From Ochotona curzoniae (Eukaryota; Chordata; Mammalia; Lagomorpha; Ochotonidae): DNA of 64,000 bases. Of this stretch, positions 44,286 through 55,773 are shown in pieces. The stretch is taken from assembly GCF_017591425.1 (NCBI RefSeq), contig NW_024466307.1:7827001-7891000 (forward strand), read 5' to 3'. Numbering within the stretch: the stretch's first letter is position 1; each line of letters opens with the position of its first letter. The translations under genes and the position numbers were made by a program. The notes under the pieces are model-generated. The model did no database searches. It was not told the DNA's origin and worked only from the letters and a program-made list of their open reading frames with translations.

Positions 44286-44622
44286 CAGTTTTGTCTCCGA
44301 TTTGAACATGATCCTAATCACTTGCTTGATATTAGAAATTTGGCTTGGAAATGAAAAGACACATTTACAACTTGTCACTAATATTTTGATTCTCTCTGTG
44401 GAGAACATGACCAAATTGCCGTCACTGGAAAGGGTGGTCAAAGAATATGTGGATGAAAAGTGTAGAAAGCCGCATGAGAAAGGCATCAAGTAGCATCTTT
44501 GTTATTTCTTTTCTCTTTCCAGACAAGCACGAGATTCTGTCCTAGGTTGTGTTTTATTTAAAGCTTCGCCTCTACATAGCGTGGGTCTCTGTTGCCACTC
44601 TGCCCGAGGCAGATCTTTCCTT

Positions 44623-44781
44623 CTTCTATTTCTCCTCCTCTTTCTCTCTCTCTCTATGTCTCTTTCCTTCTTTCTTTCCTTCCTTCCTCACTCCATCCTT
44701 CCCTCCCTCCCTCCTTTCCTGTCTTCCCCCCTTCCTTCCTTCGTTCCTTCCTCCCTTTCTTCTTCTCTTCTTTCCTTCTTT
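44623..44781. repeat. Polypyrimidine tract (TTCC/CT-rich), about 160 bp
   Basis: Nearly pure C/T on the plus strand, with TTCC, CTCC and TTTC units. It is directly adjacent to a SINE tail and probably expanded from it. The Pro/Ser/Phe-rich frames through it are artefacts. Confidence 0.9.
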
Positions 44782-45129
44782 GATTTATTATTTTTATTTG
44801 AAAGACAGGGTTACAGAGACAGAAGGAGCAACAGAGACAGAAAACCTTCCATCTGCTGGTTTACTTCCCAGATGTCCGTAACAGCTAGAGTTGGGCCAAT
44901 CCAAAGCTGGGAGCCAGCAGCTTCTTCCAGGGCTCTCACATATGTGCAGAGGCCCAAGGACTTTGGCCTATCTCTGCTGCTTTCCCAGATCATAAGCAGG
45001 GATCAGCATGGGAAGTGGAGTAGCTGGGACATAACCAGACTACATATGGGATGCTGGCACCACAGGTAGATGCGAAGTCTTCTGTGCCACGTGTGGAGGC
45101 TTAGCCTGGAATGCCACCAGGCCAGCCCC
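44782..45129 (-). mobile_element. CSINE, minus-strand copy
   Basis: 'gatttattatttttatttga', 'catctgctggtttacttcc' and the head 'cctggaatgccaccaggcc'. Confidence 0.8.
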
Positions 45130-45465
45130 ACATGTCCTTCTTGGGCAGGCCTTCTCTGGTCTTGTGGATCTTAATTTGGTATCCCATCTTGCTTCTTCCT
45201 TCTGCATTTCTGTCTTGTGGTTCTACTGATGACCAGTCACCCCAAGGTGAAATGTCTGTCTCTGCTGCCAAGTGGTTCAGCCATAGCCCCAGCCTCATGT
45301 TCTCAACTTTGGATTGACCTGACCACTGTCTGCAGAGAGCAGACCTTACACTTCTCGCATGCTTATTAGTGATGGGAATTTGGGGGCCATGTTGCCCATT
45401 AGGTAAAGGAGAAAAGCACCATGGAGGCTTTTTAACATCTCCTGCTCTAATGATTTTCTCTTCCG

Positions 45466-45590
45466 CTGTTGATTTCTATTTAGAAGCTGATTTGCTCAGC
45501 TGGGATTAGTTGAATCAGAATATTGAGATGGAAATGGTTTGAAAAATACAGAGATGGAGGAGATAGCCATGGGGAAAAGTAGCAAAGTGT
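45466..45590. repeat. Unknown interspersed repeat, copy 2
   Basis: Second copy of the element at 44038-44155, in the same orientation. It carries a 5-bp insertion (ctatt) near the left end and stops 10 bp before the tail of the neighbouring CSINE. Confidence 0.65.
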
Positions 45591-45600
45591 AAAAGAGATT

Positions 45601-45935
45601 TTAAAAAAAGATTTGTTTGTGAAGCAAACAAGAGAGAAAATCAGGGAGGAATGTAGGGAGGAAGGCATGGGGTGGGAGAGAGGGAGAGAGAGAGATCTTC
45701 TGTGTATAGGTTTACTCCACAATGGCTGCCATGGCTGGGCCTGGCTGAAACCAAAAGCCTAGAGCCCTGTGTCTCCCATGTGAGTGCAGGGTCCCAAGGA
45801 CTGGAGCCATCACCTGCTGCTCTCACAGGCACGTGAGCAGGGAGCCAGACAGGAAGAGGGGCACCTGCAACTCCACCTCACACTCTGGTGCTGCAGATGG
45901 CAGCTTGGCTTACTGTGCCACAATACTGGCCCCCA
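45601..45935 (-). mobile_element. CSINE, minus-strand copy
   Basis: 'ttaaaaaaagatttgtttgt', a GA-rich patch, then 'gtgagtgcagggtcccaag' and the head 'ttactgtgccacaatactgg'. Confidence 0.8.
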
Positions 45936-47396
45936 AGGAGAGGTTTTGATTCATAGAGAGGTAGATGGGAAAACGAGGTGTCTGCTCCATGATCGGTCAT
46001 GGAGACATCCACCAACTTCCTTGGCTGTGGGACTTGATCAAAAGGCTTCCAGGCAGATCCCCCTTAGTCAACCCAGCTCAGGAAGTGTGTTACCTCACTG
46101 GAGTGTGGAAGCTCCTTCCCGAGTCTTCCTGTTTAAGGCACTGAGACAGCAGCGTGAAGGCGGACAGTTCCTGAGCAGTCAATTGAGGTAAAGCGTATTG
46201 TGCAAGGCTTTTTCAAATCATACTTGCTGTTCTTTTTCTTAGGTAAAGAGAAGCAGAAAGCCACAGGCAGCAGTCTCCCAGAGAAGAGAAGGAAGAGAAT
46301 TCAGTTTCTAAGACCGAAGGAAGATGGAAGAGTAAACCCAAGTTTATGGATGCTTTGAAAGTTACACAGAAAAACGGTAGGACATGTTTATGATTTGATT
46401 GTATTATTTGAGTCTAGATGACTTTGGCATCGTGAGCGAGAGGGGCGTGCCAGAATATGTTTCTGATGCTGATGCCAACAACGTGCCAGTGATATGAGTA
46501 AATGCAAAATTGTGGGAAATCCCTGTCTTGACAGAGAGAGACTTCCTTACTCGTTTTGTTTGTTTGTTTGTTTCCAAATATTTCTCATATTTACCACTGA
46601 ACCAACCCCAAAGTCAAGGTCCTGGTCAAACATGTCCAGGGTGCAGACAACAGTGACGTCTTTAACTCAGCACGGTTAAGAAGACCGTGACCTTGACGCA
46701 GTACTGACACACGTGCTGCCTCAAGTGCTGTTCCTTATAGACTCAGATTGGTTCTTCTTCAGAGCTTCTCCTGGGGTCAGACCTGATGTTGCTACCAGTT
46801 TCCATCCAAATGCATTAACAAATCAAGAGTTTTTTTTTTTTTTTTTTTATAAATCAGAAATCTCTTGATTTGGAAAGTCTTGTCAGAGGGAAAGCCGAGG
46901 AAGAGTTATGTACACTCACCAGGCAGCAACTTGCCGCGTGGCTTTGTGAAGGGCTGTGAAGGAGCACTGCTGGCGAGAGTGGTTAGAGAAGTTTCTGTAG
47001 CCGTGTCCTGAGGCCAAGGCCTGTCAGCATCGAGCTAGATTCTCTTTGGAAGCCAGCTGGTTTGGGCAGTGATAGCTCAGTAGGGCGAAGGCTTCGGTGC
47101 TAAAGTCCTTTGCTGGGTCACCCTCTAGCACTGTGGCAGCTGCATGCCAAACTCCAACCTGGCCATTGAGCAAAGTCTGCGCTTCTGCTGTTTGCATTTT
47201 CCAAGACTTCTTTTCTTTTGCCTGTTATTTTGCTAGTGAGCTCTATTTGATATGTCACAAAGGTTTGTTTATAGATGAGCAGAAGTGTGTTTATGTGCTT
47301 GCACCATTATTGGACTTTTTACGTCTGTGAAATGCCACGATCACTTAGCCACAGCAGAGAGGGATGAGGGAGAGTTTTGCTTTGGAAGGTATTTTC
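45936..47396. other. Intergenic sequence with one exon-like segment and a hairpin
   Basis: 46243-46376 looks like an exon (ttctttttcttAG acceptor, acg|GTAGGA donor) but lacks a convincing frame. 46819-46872 is an 11-bp perfect inverted repeat (caaatcaagag / ctcttgatttg) with a run of 19 T in the loop. No transposon was recognised otherwise. Confidence 0.4.
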
Positions 47397-47729
47397 TTTA
47401 ATTTTTTTAAAGATTTATTTTATTTTGTTGCATAGTTGGATATACAGAGAGGAAAGACAGAGAGGAAGATCTTCTGTTTGATTATTCACTCCCCAAGTGG
47501 CCGCAATGGCCGGAGCTGAGCTGATCCGAAGCCAGGAGCTCAGAGCCTCTTCTGGATCTCCAGTGCAGATGCAAGGTCCCAAGGCTTTGGGCTGATCTCA
47601 ACTGCTTTCCCAGGCTATAAGCAGGGAGCTGGATGGGAAGCTGGGCTGCTGGGATTAGAACCAGTGCCCATATGGGGCCCCAGTGCATGCAAGATGAAGA
47701 CTTGAGCTGCTAGGCTATCGTGCTGGGCC
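47397..47729 (-). mobile_element. CSINE with 17-bp target-site duplication
   Basis: Full-length minus-strand copy. CTTTGGAAGGTATTTTC occurs at 47380-47396 and again at about 47730-47746, an exact duplication, so the insertion is recent. Confidence 0.92.
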
Positions 47730-47746
47730 CTTTGGAAGGTATTTTC

Positions 47747-48549
47747 AAGTGTTTTTCTTCTTCCCTTTGTAAGGTCAAGAATACACAATCAGCTCCTTTA
47801 TTAAGTCTACCCTGAGATGGCCAGGTTATCCAAATTGCATGTTGACATCTGTTAGTGAATGTCTCCGAGGAGTTTTTGGCCGTGAAGAACACTGTCTATC
47901 TTTGTAAGCTTAGGTTGAGACGGGGCATGAATTTGGAGTTGAATCCACAGGTTCAGCAGAGGGAGGATTGAAAATTCAAGGTCTTCACCAAGTCACCAGT
48001 CAGAATGGCTCCATGGATGTCTAGTGAGGACCTGTGGAGTATCGTTGGAGTCCCTTGCACCTTGGAATGCCTTAGCTCCAAAGTCCTTCCGTTTTTTATG
48101 ATTCTACTTAGGAGAGGTGGCTTGCAAGCTTGGGCTGTGGGTCCTGTGGGCTGTAGCAAGGAATTGCCATGGTCTGGCACATGAGCTTACCCAGTTGGGT
48201 GTGGCAGACATGGCAAAATGTTATGCTATGGGAGCCCAAAGGAAGAGCAGAGTAGCTTAACCAGAATAAAGTGAAATTGGCCCAGGGCAAGAAAAAGACT
48301 ACATGTTCATTATGAGTCTGTTGTAAGTAGAGGTGCACTATTAGTATTTAGTAACCGCAAAATGTCAGCCAGCAAAATCACTCATGTACTTTTAGCAGAT
48401 ACCATTGGCAATAGAAGCATTTTCCTCGCAGTACCGGAGACTGGGAACCCAAGGTGTCTTCTCGGATGGCATTCCTTATCCAGCTTCCTCTGTCTTTTTC
48501 ACAAGAGTTTTCCTCTGAGTGTAGTTCATCATTAGTTAATTAACCTATT
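47747..48549. other. Single-copy intergenic sequence
   Basis: No exon or transposon was recognised. Confidence 0.35.
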
Positions 48550-48580
48550 AGGCATTAAGAGAGAGAAAAGAGAGAGAGGG

Positions 48581-48624
<44 letters not shown>

Positions 48625-48926
48625 TCTCTCTCATTTAGCTAGAGAGAAAAAGATCTGTCAACCTACTGTTTTATCTTCTCTCCACTGATTCACTTCCTGA
48701 ATGACTGGGAGTGGGCTAGGCTGAAGCTAAGAAGCAGGAACACCACTGGGTCTTCAATGAGCGTGACGGGAACCCAAGCACTTTGGCCATCTTCTGCTGT
48801 CTCCGTAGGCATGTTAGCAGGGAGCTAGACTAGAAGTGGAGTAGCTGGACTTGAACCGATGCTCTGATATGGGAGCCTGGCATTGCAGGAGGGCACTGAG
48901 TCCACTGTGCTACAACACCAGCTCCA
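48550..48926 (-). mobile_element. CSINE with a microsatellite in its tail-side part
   Basis: GA-rich stretch, AC microsatellite, then the SINE body ('ccactgattcacttcctga') to the head 'ccactgtgctacaacaccag'. Confidence 0.75.
48582..48622. repeat. (AC)n microsatellite, about 20 units
   Basis: Pure AC run inside the GA-rich tail-side part of a CSINE. Confidence 0.97.
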
Positions 48927-49904
48927 ACATACTGCTTCTCAATAAATGCAACTTCCGTTTAAATCAACAATGGATATTTGGTGTTAATGCTGTTTGTTAA
49001 CAAGAACTGCTTTTCTGGAAGGCCTGTTTCATCAATCAGGTCTGTCAGTGATGTATTTATCTTGTTTTTTAGCTTATATTTTGATTCCAAGTGTCTCACC
49101 CCATATCCGTGTTTGAGATAATTCCTCATGTTGTCATTGCTGTTGTGGGCAGCCCTTGCCCATCACTGTAAAGTGAAACAGAAGCCCATCTTCTGCTGCC
49201 TCCTTTGCAGCTAGGTCATTGCAGATACCCTCATCTTGGCTAATATTTGCATCCACTGTAGGCTTTGAATTGGCAGCTGATAACTTGAGAAGCTGGGGCA
49301 GGAAATCCTCTCTGGTGACAGGTGGTTGCCATCAAGATGTTAGCAGCCAGTCTCTAAGCAGTAGCAGGGTATCAATGGCAGTGAATTGCTGGGGCATCTT
49401 CTTGTGTTCCGGGCCCTAGATCATGGTGGTGCTGTCTCTGGCATCCAGCAAGCCTTTGTTGTTGTGCCATCTCCATGGCTCTGATTTGGGCTGTGGCAGT
49501 GTCAATGGCCAACCCTTCATAATCTCTATCTAATATCTAGGCCTAGCCCTCTACACAACACAGTGACCATGTCAGCTCTGGGCTAACTTTTCATTTTGGA
49601 GTTCATGTGCAGTAAATTTACATTGTGTGATACACATTTCTGTGGGTTTCCATGGATGGTGACCATGGGTAAAATACCGGACCCAGCACAGTCCCAACAT
49701 AGGACATTTCCTTCAGGCCTCTAGTTCTCTCACTGCTCCTTTATAGCCCCGGCAGCCTCTGATATGCGTCCTTCTCCTATAATTATTCTTTCTTTCAGAG
49801 TCAGAGAATATTATCCAATAACCTCGTAATGATATTTATTGTTATAATTTCAACACCATTTGAAACAATTATTAATAAATTACTCTCTTACATAATAATA
49901 ACCA
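48927..49904. other. Intergenic; possible degenerate pseudogene at 49.1-49.5 kb
   Basis: Read on the minus strand, about 49500-49120 keeps protein-like stretches in shifting frames (for example VTREDFLPQLLKLSAANSKP and AKEAAEDGLLFHFTVMGKG), interrupted by stops. I do not recognise the source. It could be an old processed pseudogene or a chance open stretch. Confidence 0.3.
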
Positions 49905-50110
49905 AAATTTAGTGCATGCTTAACATTTGCTCTATTCTTGTCTTGCTGAGTGCTCTACACAAGTAAACTCATTTGATATTTGTTACAGTGCCATTGGGTG
50001 GATCCTTTTAGTAGCCTAATGGAAACCTGAGGCACAGGGATATCAAGAAAGCTCTCCTAGGGATAAAGTAGAATGGCAGAATTAGTGAACAGAAAGTCTC
50101 AGAGGACATG
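49905..50110 (+). mobile_element. MIR SINE, ancient
   Basis: 'gctgagtgctctacacaag', 'aaactcatttgatatttgtt' and 'aacctgaggcacagggata' follow the MIR core order. Confidence 0.7.
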
Positions 50111-52376
50111 GTTGTCATCACTGAGTAGTTACAAATGCAAGTAAGGGAAAGGATCATAAATCTTTATGGCTCCTCATAAAGGCACCTGTCCTAGATAGTG
50201 GGTTACTGAAAATGTCCCTGAAGAAGTGACACTTGGGCAGCAACATTCATGCAGTAACTAGGTCAAAGTTGTTTGCAAGGGCCTGTGGAGGATGCATGTG
50301 GAGGAAGGTGCCGAGGCATTGAGGCAGGAGGCCGCCTGCTTTTTTGTAGGTGGAGCAAGCAGGTGGGGGAACCCCTGGAAAGGCAGGCCAAGGCACACTG
50401 GGCCTTGGAGGCTACCTCCAGGACATGTGAGGCCTTGCTGGCTTCCGTCCCTCAGCATCAGTGCAGAGTCTGCCCTCACCCAAGCAAAGCAAGACAATGA
50501 AGCAGGATAGTAAGTGGTATTCTATAGGCTGGGCCTCATGAGGGCGCAGCACGGACACCAGGACCCCTGTGTCAATCTTCCTGGAAGGCATTCCTGGATC
50601 ATAGGCCTTGCCTCATGAGGTCTCTGGGAATAAACTGGGCTCCGCATGATGTGCACTGGAGCACAACTGAGATGGGTACAGGGTATGATCAGGCATGAAG
50701 CTGTCAAAAATTTCTTAGGATTTAGAGTTGGTAAGCTATAGGCTGTGCAATACTTTGAATCTAACCTCCCTGAGCGATTGAGAAGTATCTCAGTAAACAA
50801 CAGTAAAGGTGACATGGGACACAGTCTCTTCTTCTACAGGCTTCATAGACCCAGATTCAAGGAAGTGTGGGTGTGTTATAGTGTGATGCTGTTTTCTAGA
50901 AAAAGGACATCTGACTCAAAAAGACAGGCTAGCCTGGCCAGGATTTCACCAGTAGTTAATGGGATGACCACCTTGTGCTAGTGTTTTCTGACTCCTAACC
51001 TACTTCAGGAGGAGTTTGACACACGTACAAGACTTCAAGCCTTCTGTGGAAAGATGGAATAAGAAGATAAGTTATGTTGGCACAAAATAATTTGGAAATA
51101 CATACATAGTTTTTCATGTTGTAAATTTTTTTGATCTTTCTCAAGATCCCTCATATTCTTGAAAACATTCTGACAAAAATTCAAAAGCAATTTAATATGG
51201 TTGTACTACACACCTATTTATTATAAAGTAAATCTAGTTCCAGCATGTGCAAAACTGAAGATTTCTTAGATACCAGAAGCATATTTTCACTAAACTAACT
51301 GAAACATCAGTAACATAAGGTTTATGATAAGATTTAAAAAGCCTCTTGTTCCTATTATTTTGCATTTGATTAATTTTTGAGACCATTCAAATGTCTGAGT
51401 TCAGAAGAAAACTCAAGAATTTTTGAGCTCAGGAGGACCAAAGGCACTTAGAAAATAAGATACTATTCTGGTGTATTAATTAATAATTTGGAGTATCCTG
51501 ACCAGTTAAAGATCCTTTGGGACATTTACCCCAATTTCAAATCCAATTAAAATGATATCCATTACCAAATTAACCCATGCACACTCAAATCTTGATATAA
51601 AATGACATAATCTCAAGACACCAATTAATCAAACACACACAAAAGAAAAATGTCAAGAAAATGATGAATCCACTCATTTTGATTTTCTAATTGAAAGGTC
51701 TTCAAACTTTTTGTATATTAGAGGCATTATACAACACATCAATTCTTCTTCATTTCATTTGAAACATTACGTTGCAAAATGCTTCACCATATGCTTGTTT
51801 CAATGCAGTGAAAAAATGTGCTTTTTTAAACATATGGTGATATAATTATTAGGTGTCCTTGAATACAGCAAGGTTGAAAAGAGAACTGGCTGGACCAAAC
51901 TGAGGCAATTGCTGCTCTAGCACCAGCTTTGAGTATTTTCCCTGGGTGATCATGGTTTGGATATAGACAAATCTGAGCCTTTGAGGCTGAGAACACCTGC
52001 TGTCTCCTCCCCAGCCGTGAAGGGTGGGGTCCGTTCCCCTTCGCCAGGAACAGCGCTGTGACTCATGCTCGCTGGCCACCTCTTGCCCAGAGGGCTTTGG
52101 CATTCCTCCAACCTTGTGGAGTCGTGTCATGTTCTGGGACTCTGCTTCCTTCCTGTGACTTAATCATCTTGCCTCCTGCCACCCCTTCTATTAATGCTCA
52201 GAGACCCCGAGTGTCCTTTGTGTTAATAAAAGGGTTTGTTTTTTAAAAATGTCTTTTTGTTTTGACATATTCTGTCTTCAAAGAAACTGTTTGTAGATGC
52301 TATATTATTTAATGATAAGGATATCGACTATTTGTCATAAGAAGTACAAGCTTAAAAATTTAGTGCATTGTAGTAA
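50111..52376. other. Intergenic, mostly single-copy
   Basis: 50216-50500 resembles an ancient mammal-wide repeat of the 'aaggccctgaggcaggagg' kind. 51.0-51.85 kb is AT-rich and featureless. 51.88-52.24 kb is GC-richer and ends in 'gttaataaaagggtttg', like the end of a retroposed transcript, but no source was recognised. Confidence 0.35.
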
Positions 52377-52622
52377 GCATTCAGCTCTGTGGCTGAGATG
52401 CAGAAGAGTCACTGTCCCATCTTGGAAGCCTGGCCTTGGAGTCCTGGCTCCGGGTCCCTGCCACAGCTTCCAGCTAATGCAGTAATGGCTCAAGGCAGTA
52501 ATGGCTCAAGGGACCAAGTTCCTACCAATCCAGGTAAACTTGGATTGAATTCCTGGCTTCTCCCCTATTTCCCATTCTGGAAACTCTGTCTCTTTACCTC
52601 TTAAATAAACAAATAAGAATTC
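52377..52622 (+). mobile_element. CSINE, old plus-strand copy
   Basis: Diverged body ending 'cctcttaaataaacaaataag'. It contains an exact 16-bp tandem duplication (gcagtaatggctcaag) at about 52480-52511. Confidence 0.5.
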
Positions 52623-52644
52623 TTTTTTCCAAATTGGTAGATTA

Positions 52645-52942
52645 GGGCGAGCAATGTAGCACAGGGGATTAAACCACTGATTATGACCTGGAATTACATC
52701 GTGGGGTGCCAAGTTTACATCTCAGCCACCCTGCTTCTGGTCCAGATTCCTGCTGCTGTAACTCTAGTTGGGTCTCCTGGAGATGTGGGAGAAGAGTGGA
52801 ATTCCAGGCCCTTGGCTTTGCTCTCATCCAGCCTGCGCTGCTGCAGCCATTTCAGCAGGGACCCAGCAAATGCAAGAATCTCTCTCCCTCCCTCTTCCTC
52901 TCTCAGGGTTGTGCTACTTTTCAGATAAACAGATACTTTTAA
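52645..52942 (+). mobile_element. CSINE, old plus-strand copy
   Basis: 'gcgagcaatgtagcacaggg', 'gggtctcctggagatgtggg' and the tail 'ttcagataaacagatac'. Confidence 0.65.
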
Positions 52943-53865
52943 TGAGTTCATACAATGGCATCACACGCTCACTTCGGTTGCCTCAGGATTGTGTACGTAG
53001 TTATTATCTGCATTTCCTTACCTCATTAGAATGTGCAAATGTTGACCAGTATATCAAGGATAATAGGGCTTGCCGTGTTTTACAATAAGTTCCTAAGCAT
53101 ATTTAAATAATGAATGCTTTGGTTAGGTAGAGAGCCATAGATTTAATTGATAACCAGAATATGAATTTGTTTTTATTGTAATGCTTTTCTTTAAGACTGG
53201 AATGATGATTAGTGGTTATCTGAGGAATATGTTCCTTTCTGCCAAATTCATTGCCAACTGGCAATGGTAAGTTTCACTAATTCTGAGTCCTATTTTTACA
53301 TCATTTCAAGTAAGTATTCTTTGTTTTGGTAAACACGTATAGCTGTCAGCAAACAAACATGGAGCTTACACCAATCCCCCTGGAGACAGAGGACTCAGGA
53401 GCCACAGCAGGTTCCTTGCCTTGCTTCTTGGTGACATTTTGTGCCAGTGAATATTGAAGAAATGAAGTAATAGATTTCACTTGTTTTAAACCATCTAAGT
53501 GTATGGTTCTTTGTCATGAAAACCTGAGAAAATTAATTTAGTTGATATTGGGGGCGGTATGTTCGCTGTTGTATGATGAGGGAGAAAATGTATTGCAAAT
53601 ACTGTTCATAGAAAGATTGATGTGCAATCTTCGCAGTCGTTTTCTTCCTTGGGCTCACGGTCAAAGTACACTGCTTTCATTTTTGGAGAAGGCAGAAACA
53701 GGCAGAGAAAAATGGCACTACAGTCAGACTGAGAAGAGAGGCAGTGGAGTTCGCAGTGCCGAGAAAGGATATTGGTATGGGAGTTACCGCCTTTGGGGGG
53801 ATTTGAGATTCTGAACCCACAAGCGGTTCCAGAGAGGGGTTGTAGAGTGATGATAAGAAAGTGTT
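52943..53865. other. Intergenic with an LTR-like 3' remnant
   Basis: 53375-53535 ends 'cttgttttaaaccatctaag' and 'tggttctttgtcatgaaaac', like the end of a mammal-wide LTR-type repeat. The rest is single-copy. Confidence 0.35.
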
Positions 53866-54184
53866 AGGCCCAATGTGATAGCCTAGCGGCTAAAGTCTTT
53901 GTCTTGAACGCACCAGGATCCTATATGTGTGCTGGTCCTAATCATGGCGGCCTTCCAGCTCTCTGCTTGTGGCCTGGGAGAGCAGTCAATGATGGCCTGA
54001 AGCCTTGGGATCCTAAACCTGTACGGGAGACCTGGAAGAAGCTCCTGGCTCCCGGCTTTGGATTGGCTCAGCTCCAGCCATTGTGACTGCTTGGGGAGTG
54101 AATCATCTGATGGAAAATCTTTCTCTCTGTCTCTCCTCCTCTCTGTATATCTGCCTTTCTAATAAAAATAAAAATTTTAAAGAA
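53866..54184 (+). mobile_element. CSINE, young plus-strand copy with target-site duplication
   Basis: 'gcccaatgtgatagcctagc' to 'ctaataaaaataaaaatttt', flanked by aagaaagtg on both sides (about 53857 and 54181). Confidence 0.85.
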
Positions 54185-54189
54185 AGTGC

Positions 54190-54989
54190 CAGGGTAATTG
54201 AGAATTGGGAAGTGTGACTGTGTCCAGGAGGAATACCTGTCAAAAATGTGCTTCTTCAGTCCTCTTCCTTTATGGCAACAGTGCCGCATTTAACTAGAGA
54301 GAAGTGCTGAGGTCACACTGCAAGAACAATCCTGAGAAAGGAGGAGCCCTTGAGGTCAGGATGGAGAGCACATTTATCACAGGCCAGCCTCTGAGTGTAG
54401 CCATTCACATCTCTCCTGTGTGCAAACTAAGTTTAGCTCCTGCCCTGCTGCCAGTCACATTGCCTCATGGCATTTGCTGATCCTAAGGTCCTTGGCCTGG
54501 GAGTCAGGACTGGGTGCAGGTGAGGCTGTGTGTGGGCGGCTCCTGGGTCCATCTCCTCCACTGCCAATCCTCTCAGGCTAAAGTTCTGTGAACCCAGGAA
54601 ACATACCCTGGCTGGAGTGTTCTCAGAGTGTAGGCAAGGGGCACACAGCAGGCCCTGATCCTAGCATGTTTCCAACCCCAATGAACTTAGTTCGCCTGCC
54701 TGGGTCGAGTTCTCCGGCGCTCTAGGCTGCACTCTCTGAGCCACGGCTCTGCTCTCAGTCATCTCTCTTTTCTGCTAACAAAGATCCCGAGCTGATAGTG
54801 CAGTAGTCTCAGTTTGTTTCCTGCCAGCAAAGAGAGAAGCTTGCGTTCACTGTAGTTTAGTATTTGGTATCTATCTCCTTTAGTTTGAGCTGGCAGTGGT
54901 TGTCCCAGAAAACCTTCACCAACATAACTCATTTGTCAACTGAGGACTGCACGTCTAACATCTAACAGTGGTTCTGGAAGGTGATAACG
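54190..54989. other. Single-copy intergenic sequence
   Basis: No exon, RNA gene or repeat was recognised. Confidence 0.35.
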
Positions 54990-55250
54990 ATACAGGACCT
55001 GCGTTGTAACCCACTGTGTGGAGCTGTCATTTGTGAGGCTGGCATTCCATACGACAGCTCAAGTTCGAGCCACTCTGCTTCCCATCCAGCGCCTGAGACG
55101 GTAACCAAAAATAGCCCAGCTGCTTGGGCCCTTGTCACCTGTGTGGGAGACCTGGATGAAGGTCCTGGTGACCATTTGGTGAGGTAATCAGGGAATGGGA
55201 CATTTCTCTCTCCAGCTCCATTCTGCTGCTCTGCCTTTCAAAAAAAAAAT
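54990..55250 (+). mobile_element. CSINE, plus-strand copy
   Basis: 'ggacctgcgttgtaaccca', 'ctgtgtgggagacctggatg' and the tail 'tgcctttcaaaaaaaaaatg'. Confidence 0.75.
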
Positions 55251-55729
55251 GTTACACTGAGAAATGCCTATACCCTAGTGATGTCATAGCCATCTTAGTG
55301 TCATTACTCAAATGCTGGTGACGAACCAGACGTAACCACACCTGATGCATGCCAGTCAGGTAAACATTGCTGAGTACAATTCTATATGATTGTCCTAGGT
55401 ATTCACTGCACTATGCTTTGAATTATTTTAGAATGTACTTGTGCTTATTACAAAAAGAAAGTTTGCTGTAAAGCAGTGTGCTGTGTTACACCAGTGGTGT
55501 TTACATCATTTTTTTTTTCTTGTGCGTGATTGAGATCATGTTGTTTTGTGAACTATGGCCCTGGGGGCAATGACCAAATCACACCTGCATGTAGCCTAGA
55601 TGCGCAGTATGTGGTAGCTCAAAGATAAGTCTATTAAATCCACTCTATGGTGTCCAAAGGTAAAATCATAATGTCCCGTCTCAGAACATGTCCATTAAGT
55701 AACACATGACTGTAATTCTCCTAGAAGCC

Positions 55730-55730
<1 letters not shown>

Positions 55731-55770
<40 letters not shown>
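55731..55770. repeat. (TG)20 microsatellite
   Basis: Pure TG run. The 147-codon frame that begins within it is not a gene. Confidence 0.97.
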
Positions 55771-55773
<3 letters not shown>

